Assembly (NCBI RefSeq): GCF_004923295.1
Contig: NZ_CP039634.1
Span: forward strand, 248,001-312,000
Direction of reading: 5' to 3'
Length of the DNA: 64,000 nt
DNA from: Azospirillum sp. TSH100
GTDB lineage: Bacteria > Pseudomonadota > Alphaproteobacteria > Azospirillales > Azospirillaceae
Shown: piece after piece, positions 58,963-64,000 of the stretch
How the letters are laid out: every line of letters begins with the position of its first letter
How positions within the stretch are numbered: position 1 is the stretch's first letter
Made by a program: the position numbers and the translations under genes
The notes under the pieces: model-generated
Told to the model about the DNA's origin: nothing
The model's input: the letters and a program-made list of their open reading frames with translations, nothing else
The model's database searches: none

Positions 58963-59075
58963 TGAACGCTCCTCGAAATAGGACAGTTTTATTATAGCGC
59001 TGGTGGGACGCTCGGAGTGATTGTTACCTTAAGTCGAGCACTATGACCGGTGCAAGCTGGCTGAAGGTCGCGGAG

Positions 59076-60383
59076 CTAACCTGTCGCAGCAAGCCATTCG
59101 GCCAGCGGATTCCACACCCCGGTTTCGGCGCCCGCACTCACCACCATTCCGATATGCCCCAGCGGCGGCCGCAGAATCCGGGCACCGGCAATCGCCGCGG
59201 GAAGCGCCAGGGCGGAGGCCGGCGGGACGATGCGGTCGCGCTCCGGGATCAGGGCCAGCGTCGGCACGCGGATGGCCTGGGGATCGACCGGAAGGCCGGC
59301 GACCATCCAGGCCCCCGCCACCGTGTCGTTGCGACCGTACCACCCGGCCAGCGCGTCGCGCGCCACCCCGGCCACCAGCGGCACACCGTCGTTCAGCCAG
59401 TCCTCCAGCGCGACAAAGGCGGCGGCGGCACGGGAGTCCGGCGCCATCCGGGCGAAGCCGGAGAACTTCTTCAGCGCGAGCAGCGGGTCGAGCTGGGCGA
59501 ACAGCGCCTGCAAGGCATCGGTCGGCAGTTCGCCCCAGCGATCGAGCACAGGTCCCCAGGGCTGGATGAAGGTCGCCACCCGGCGCGCGGTCGCCGAGTC
59601 CTCCGCGTGAAAGTCCCAGGGCGTCGCCATCAGCCCCAGTCCGGCGAGGGAGCGCGGCCGGCGCTGCGCCAGCGCGGCGGCCAGAAGCCCACCCATGCAA
59701 TAGCCGACCGCCGGCACCGGCGCCCCGGCCGCCTCGACCACGAAATCCAGCGCGCGTTCCAGCCGGCCGGCGATGTAGTCGGTCAGGGTGAAGCGGCGCT
59801 CCAGCGGCCCCGGCCTCCCCCAGTCGAGCAGAAGCGGCCGGAAGCCGCGCGCCGCCAGCCAGCGCATCAGGCTCCTGTCCCGCGACAGGTCCAGGATGTA
59901 GGCGCGGTTGACCAGGGACGGCACGAACAGGACCGGCCGGCCGCCGGCACCCTCGCCATAATCCAACAGGCGCGATCCACCCTCCGCCCACACCACCGGC
60001 GGATCGGGCAGGTCGCGGCGGTAGGGATGGCTGCGATAGCGTTCGATCCCCGTCAGGACGGCGTCGATGCGCCGACGGACCTCGCGGTCAATTTCCCGGG
60101 TCAGCCGGTCGCCGGGCTCTTGCGCTCTTCCTTGCGGCCGGCCGTCCCGCATCCGGTCCGCCCGCGCCATCTCCTCCCGCAGCACCGCCGCCCGCTCCCG
60201 CAGGGCCGGGGCCCAGGGAAGCGAGCCGCTCCTCAAGAGCGGCAATGCGGCCGAGGAGCTGAGCAAGCTGCCCAGCGCCGCCGTCAGATGCAGGGCCAGC
60301 GGGCGCGGCCCCTGCCGCTTCACCACTCCCCGGCCGGGTGGAGTTCCGCCCGTCTGCCTGTGGTCCGCCAGACGTTCGCTCAT
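59076..60383 (-). CDS. phaC: Polyhydroxyalkanoate synthase PhaC-like
   Basis: 435 residues from ATG 60383. The lipase-box with cysteine nucleophile is GYC229MGG, with catalytic Asp in IPERDRIVPPAS and His in LGHIGMVV. The N-terminal ~120 residues (ALPLLRSGSLPWAPALRER) are less conserved. It is shorter than class I PhaC (~580-600) and nearer to class III size, in which PhaC needs PhaE. The start region overlaps the PhaE-like gene by 296 bases in another frame, which is odd; later starts (MARADRM) are possible but remove plausible sequence. Confidence 0.85.
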   Translation of the reverse strand: MSERLADHRQTGGTPPGRGVVKRQGPRPLALHLTAALGSLLSSSAALPLLRSGSLPWAPALRERAAVLREEMARADRMRDGRPQGRAQEPGDRLTREIDREVRRRIDAVLTGIERYRSHPYRRDLPDPPVVWAEGGSRLLDYGEGAGGRPVLFVPSLVNRAYILDLSRDRSLMRWLAARGFRPLLLDWGRPGPLERRFTLTDYIAGRLERALDFVVEAAGAPVPAVGYCMGGLLAAALAQRRPRSLAGLGLMATPWDFHAEDSATARRVATFIQPWGPVLDRWGELPTDALQALFAQLDPLLALKKFSGFARMAPDSRAAAAFVALEDWLNDGVPLVAGVARDALAGWYGRNDTVAGAWMVAGLPVDPQAIRVPTLALIPERDRIVPPASALALPAAIAGARILRPPLGHIGMVVSAGAETGVWNPLAEWLAATG

Positions 60384-60699
60384 CGGAAGGCCGTCCGTGT
60401 TTGGGGGAGCCGCTGTGGGGGAAGGGCGAGGGGCGGGGATCCCAGCCGGTGCCGGGCATGGAGCCACCGGCCAGGCCGCCCAAGCCGAACGGTCCGGCCC
60501 AAGAACCCGTCCAAGAGCCGGCCCCCTGCCCCATCATCTGGAACATCCGGGTCATCATGTCCGCCATTTCCGGATCGGCGGCGCAGGCCGTCCATTGATC
60601 CTGCCACAGGTCCAGGTAACGGCGCGCCAGCGCTTCGTAAGAAGGCGGCTCGGCGGCGGACGGATCGGAAGGGCGGTCTGGATTCGACGGGTCGGCCAT
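60088..60699 (-). CDS. PhaE-like small subunit candidate
   Basis: 203 residues. ALARRYLDLWQDQWTACAADPEMAD near the N-terminus and a Gly/Met-rich middle are followed by a Pro/Gly/Ser linker and a coiled coil (LAQLLGRIAALEERLASLG, about 155-173), as in PhaE/PhaM-type partner subunits of PHA synthase. The tail is Ala/Gly-rich and probably disordered. It would activate or anchor the synthase on granules. Its 3' half overlaps PhaC in a different frame; both frames look protein-like, so the end may be real or the true C-terminus may be shorter through an undetected frameshift. Confidence 0.6.
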   Translation of the reverse strand: MADPSNPDRPSDPSAAEPPSYEALARRYLDLWQDQWTACAADPEMADMMTRMFQMMGQGAGSWTGSWAGPFGLGGLAGGSMPGTGWDPRPSPFPHSGSPKHGRPSDERTSGGPQADGRNSTRPGSGEAAGAAPAGPASDGGAGQLAQLLGRIAALEERLASLGPGPAGAGGGAAGGDGAGGPDAGRPAARKSARARRPADPGN

Positions 60700-60970
60700 G
60701 GTCGGATTATAGGGGGCGCCGGGCGGCATTGACCAGTCCGGCATAGCCCCCACCCTGACCTTTCGGGTATCGGCGGCAAGCGGCCGGACGCGTCCCGCCC
60801 CCTCGTCCTGACCAGGAAGAGAGCGCAACCGCGGCGCTATGCCGCGGCGCAACGCTGGACAAATTGCTATCCCTTCGAGTAGTTCTAATGACGGAACAAT
60901 TTCCGCCGCAAGTCCCGCGTGTTCCGGAACAGCATGGCCTGGAACACGTCCCTTCTTGAAAGAATCAGCG

Positions 60971-61609
60971 ATGGCCGACAAGGAAGACCAGAAGTCCGCT
61001 CCGATCACGATCAAGAAGTACGCCAACCGGCGGCTCTACAATACCGCCACCAGCAGCTACGTCACGCTGGACCATCTCTGCCAGATGGTGAAGGACGGGC
61101 TGGACTTCGTGGTCTATGACGCGAAGACCGGGGAAGACATCACCCGGTCCGTGCTGACCCAGATCATCGTGGAGGAGGAAAGCAAGGGCCAGAACCTGCT
61201 GCCCATCAGCTTCCTGCGCCAGTTGATCGGCTTCTACGGCGACAACATGCAATCGGTGGTGCCGCGCTATCTGGAATATTCGATGCAGGCCTTCTCCCGC
61301 AATCAGGAGCAGATGCGCGACTATTTCCAGAACACGCTTGGCGGCATGTTCCCGTTCGGCCGTCTGGACGAGGTCAGCAAGCAGAACATGGCGATGTTCG
61401 AGCGCGCCATGCGCATGTTCACGCCCTTCGGCGCCCCCGGCGCCACCGACGAGGCACCCGGCGCACAGCGCCCGGCCGGTCAGTCTGCCCAGGCGCCCGC
61501 CGCCCACCCCGTCGGCGCCACCTTCGACGAGCTGCAGAAGCAGATCGACGAATTGCAAAAGCAGATCGCCAGCATCGCCAGCCCCAGCGGCAAGTCGGAC
61601 ACGAAGTAA
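60971..61609 (+). CDS. phaR: PHA synthesis repressor PhaR
   Basis: 212 residues from ATG 60971. The DNA-binding domain ITIKKYANRRLYNTATSSYVTL and the granule-associated domain (LLPISFLRQLIGFYGDNMQ) are typical. A Pro/Ala linker and C-terminal heptad-like repeat (ELQKQIDELQKQIASI) follow. PhaR binds PHA granules and DNA and represses phasin and PHA genes until polymer is present. It is divergent from the PhaE/PhaC pair. Confidence 0.96.
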   Translation: MADKEDQKSAPITIKKYANRRLYNTATSSYVTLDHLCQMVKDGLDFVVYDAKTGEDITRSVLTQIIVEEESKGQNLLPISFLRQLIGFYGDNMQSVVPRYLEYSMQAFSRNQEQMRDYFQNTLGGMFPFGRLDEVSKQNMAMFERAMRMFTPFGAPGATDEAPGAQRPAGQSAQAPAAHPVGATFDELQKQIDELQKQIASIASPSGKSDTK

Positions 61610-61661
61610 CGGGCAGCCGGCAGGTCCGGCGGAAAACGTTCCCGGTTGACGGGCAGCGAGG

Positions 61662-61684
61662 AAGGCGGGGTCATACCCCGCCTT
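61662..61684 (+). terminator. Rho-independent terminator of phaR
   Basis: AAGGCGGGGT (61662-61671), CAT loop, ACCCCGCCTT (61675-61684) then TTT. A textbook intrinsic terminator 53 bases past the phaR stop. Confidence 0.88.
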
Positions 61685-61836
61685 TTTCATTGCGCATACG
61701 GAAACGGACGCGCAGGCTTTGGACCGTGCACAGGGGGGCAACTTCTCGTCCACGGAGCCGGTACGGACAAATGCTGGCCTGCCAGCTTTCGACTTCGAAT
61801 CCGCCGGCCCGTCCAACCGCCAGGAGGGAACCGACC

Positions 61837-62055
61837 ATGACCACCGAACTGACCGTTTCCATCACCATGGCCAGCGACGACCCGCGCGAGGTGACGCGGT
61901 TCGAGAACCTGCTGCGCGACTGGCTCAGCCACCAGCCTGGCGTGGCCGGCATGGCCATCGCCGACCGCGGCAACGACGCGGCGGCCGAAAGCATCTGGCG
62001 CGCCGCCCGCAAGGCGACCTTCGGCCCGGCCCTGAAGAACCCGTTCGCGCCCTGA
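61837..62055 (+). CDS. Small hypothetical protein
   Basis: 72 residues from ATG 61837, with AGGAGGG eight bases before it, a good ribosome site. SITMASDDPREVTRFENLLRDWL and FGPALKNPFAP suggest a small soluble helical protein. No family is recognised. It lies after the phaR terminator and ends one base before the stop of the opposite-strand gene. Confidence 0.65.
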   Translation: MTTELTVSITMASDDPREVTRFENLLRDWLSHQPGVAGMAIADRGNDAAAESIWRAARKATFGPALKNPFAP

Positions 62056-63246
62056 TCAGCCCCGGAACAGGTGCGGGATCATCGCCGACTCCGGGCAGAC
62101 GCCCGACCCCAGGCGTGGATCTGCCGATTCCCGCACCGCCATGCCCAGACATTTGTCGCCGACGATCCAGGCGTGCAGAACGGCGCGCGTGTCCTCTTCG
62201 CGGAAACAGGGCGGCGTTTCCAGCCAGACCGCGCCATGGGCCGCGACATCCTCGCCGATGTCCGGCCCGTCGTCGGCGATCACCGCCCCCTGCCGCAGGA
62301 TACGGGTCGGCGCACCGTCCAGCCCGTGCAGGGCGCGGACCGTCACCATGTCGGCCCCGGCGATGCCACTGGAGTCCAGCGCCGCGCGGCACAGGTTGGG
62401 GTGGCGCGGGTACAGGTGGGACAGCACCGCCAGCAGTCCATGGTTCGACCACAGCCAGCACCACAGCGGCGACAGCACGCTCATGCCGCTGCTCCGCAGA
62501 CGCTGGAGGAAGCCGTCGTCGGCCAGCCCGTCCCAGGGATAGAGCTTCGCCAGCCAGGAGATCGGCTGCCCCTCGTCATCCAGGAACCGGCGACCGTCCC
62601 AGGCGATGGTGTGCAGCGGCAGAAGGCGGGTGTCGATGCCGGCCTCCGCCGCGGTGGCGGCGAGATAGACCAGTTCACCTTCACGCACCGGATCGGGGGT
62701 GGCGCAGGTCGCGTGCATCCGGTCCCGGCCGGGCATGCCCGTCGCCATCTCCTCCCACCGCTCCACCAACGCCTCGTGCAGGCCGTTGAACTGGTTAGCG
62801 TCGGGGGCCATCGCCTCGCGCCAATTGCGCTGGATCAGCGAGGCGGCGAACAGCCCTTCCGTGGTGTCGTAGTTGCACGCCAGCAGCTTCACACTGTCGC
62901 GCCCGTCATAGGCCAGCGTCAGCCGGCCGGCCAAGCCGCCGGCCCGTTCATTGCGCCGACCGCCAGCCCAGTAATCAAGCCAGGAAGCCTCCAGCAGGCG
63001 CGCCAGCTCGCCGCGGATGCCGAGCGAAGCAAACAGCTTGTGCTCCATCACATGGCGAACGGCGACGGCGATCATGCTGTGCAGTTCATCCGCCACGCTT
63101 TCGATCAGGTCGATCTGCGAGGCGGTGAACTCATAGACGGTGTCCTCCCGCCAGCCGGCCCCGGCCGACATGGCGCGCACACCATAGGGATATTTGCGGA
63201 GCCCCGGACGCCAGTCGGCCCGCGGCTTGATCGTCGTCCTGCGCAT
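62056..63246 (-). CDS. Glutathionylspermidine synthase-like ATP-grasp protein
   Basis: 396 residues. GWREDTVYEFTASQIDLIESVADELHSMI resembles the N-terminus of glutathionylspermidine synthase pre-ATP-grasp proteins, and the later NWREAMAPDANQFNGLHEALVERW matches that family. It lacks an amidase domain. Some members ligate other peptide-like substrates, so the product is uncertain. A start at 63171 (MSAGAG) is also possible. Confidence 0.8.
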   Translation of the reverse strand: MRRTTIKPRADWRPGLRKYPYGVRAMSAGAGWREDTVYEFTASQIDLIESVADELHSMIAVAVRHVMEHKLFASLGIRGELARLLEASWLDYWAGGRRNERAGGLAGRLTLAYDGRDSVKLLACNYDTTEGLFAASLIQRNWREAMAPDANQFNGLHEALVERWEEMATGMPGRDRMHATCATPDPVREGELVYLAATAAEAGIDTRLLPLHTIAWDGRRFLDDEGQPISWLAKLYPWDGLADDGFLQRLRSSGMSVLSPLWCWLWSNHGLLAVLSHLYPRHPNLCRAALDSSGIAGADMVTVRALHGLDGAPTRILRQGAVIADDGPDIGEDVAAHGAVWLETPPCFREEDTRAVLHAWIVGDKCLGMAVRESADPRLGSGVCPESAMIPHLFRG

Positions 63247-63631
63247 GCCCGTTCCGAGTCCCGATCGTCAGCGGCGGAAGGCCGGGTGGCAGGCGGCGGC
63301 AAGGGGGCGACGCCCGCAAAGCCGCATGGCATGGGTGACGGTCAGCAGGCTGGTCAACTGTCCACAGGTCAACGGTCAACTCCGGGGGAGGCCAATCCGA
63401 CGCAGGCGCGGATGCTCGCGACGCAATCGCTGCGACGCAAGCACAGCCTTGCGTATGTAACCTGCCGCGCCGCAGCGCGCCAGCGCGCATCCGCGATAGC
63501 TCTCCCCCGACTGAATGTGCCGAAGCCACGGCGGGCAAGGCCGCGCCCTCGATTGATCGCTGAAGCGGACCAGCGGCTGCGGCGAAAGGCAGCAGCGGTC
63601 CGCCTCGGCGGGCACCGGTCGCCGGCACCCG
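63247..63631. other. Intergenic region, no gene seen
   Basis: 385 bases between the GspS-like gene and the gene at the window end. Several frames are open but low in protein character. A short direct-repeat-like GACGCAA motif recurs (63421, 63436) without clear meaning. Promoter of the GspS-like gene probably lies near 63250-63330. Confidence 0.4.
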
Positions 63632-64000
63632 TCAGATCAGCGTCGCCGCGGGATGCCGCGCCAACGAACGCATGGCCCACAGGGCGAGACGGCCGCGACG
63701 CGGCTTCATGGTGACGGCCGCCTGATGCAGCGGTGGCAGTTGCGAAACCGCCGACAGGCCGGGGACCAGCAGCGGGCGGTCGTCGCGCGAGCCGCCCATC
63801 CGCTTGAGGCGGCGGGCCGACAACACGATGCGCAACACCTCTTCCTCGGACAGTGTCCGGCGGGCCGGGACGGAGGCGAGGCTCGCTGCCTCGCACAGGG
63901 CCGCCCGTTCGGCCAACAGCCCGGTCAGGCCCTTGGCAGCCGCCGTCAATGCAGCTTCATCGTAAAGGGCGAGGACAAGCGTCCTCAACCCGTGTTCCAT
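63632..64000 (-). CDS. Hypothetical protein, cut by the window end
   Basis: At least 122 residues are visible, starting with a possible Met at the very edge, so the true start may lie beyond the window. It is mostly helical (ALYDEAALTAAAKGLTGLLAERAAL) and basic at the C-terminus (MKPRRGRLALWAMRSLARH). No family is recognised. Codon use is like the neighbours. Confidence 0.55.
   Translation of the reverse strand: MEHGLRTLVLALYDEAALTAAAKGLTGLLAERAALCEAASLASVPARRTLSEEEVLRIVLSARRLKRMGGSRDDRPLLVPGLSAVSQLPPLHQAAVTMKPRRGRLALWAMRSLARHPAATLI

Overview
The window reads as chromosomal DNA of a high-GC alphaproteobacterium, most likely Azospirillum or a close Rhodospirillales relative. This is inferred from protein style and gene content (polyhydroxybutyrate genes, many chemotaxis and two-component genes, glyQ/glyS pair, ElbB, TldD/PmbA), not from a search. 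Most of it is housekeeping sequence with strong coding bias and short spacers.

Layout. 274-4105: two sensor kinases and a response regulator. 4176-10346 (minus strand): the most unusual region, a probable ribosomally made, modified peptide (RiPP) cluster. In transcription order it has two Nif11-type precursors with highly repetitive Cys-free cores, a YcaO enzyme, a TfuA partner, a ubiquitin-like sulfur carrier ending in GG, and a rhodanese-ThiF activating enzyme. The last four genes are nearly contiguous, with 4-base overlaps. 10571-18514: acetyltransferase, small secreted and membrane proteins, glyQ-glyS, a CheY-CheC pair, a PIN protein, DedA. 18578-31589: GAF/HD-GYP protein, ArsB/NhaD-type transporter, MBL hydrolase, purL-purQ, Amt, PmbA, DoxX, cysS, gltX. 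31679-38736: an OhrR-type regulator divergent from an exported hydrolase with palindromic operators between them, elbB, a proteasome-like Ntn hydrolase, a NadE paralogue with eroded active sites, and small unknowns. 38754-51183: a frameshifted serine hydrolase, a two-gene glycosyltransferase operon, two chemoreceptors, a putative HExxH protein, an AEC transporter, an RraA-fold enzyme and tRNA-Gly. 51404-64000: PrdX, CnoX, LON-domain protein, Trm112-like, DUF971, ubiD, a ParDE module, phaB, phaA, a phaC/phaE-like pair with a long overlap, phaR, a GspS-like protein and a gene cut by the window end.

How the genes work together. In the RiPP cluster, the ThiF-rhodanese enzyme would adenylate the GG tail of the carrier and load sulfur on it. 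YcaO with TfuA would activate backbone amides of the precursors and accept the sulfur, giving thioamides. The precursors share a leader but have very different repeats (an Ala-Ser/Thr and Pro-Ala-Phe type; an Ala-Gly-Phe-Gly type), so one enzyme set probably serves two substrates. No exporter or peptidase lies beside them. In the PHA region phaA and phaB make 3-hydroxybutyryl-CoA, the PhaC/PhaE-like pair polymerises it, and divergent PhaR senses the polymer.
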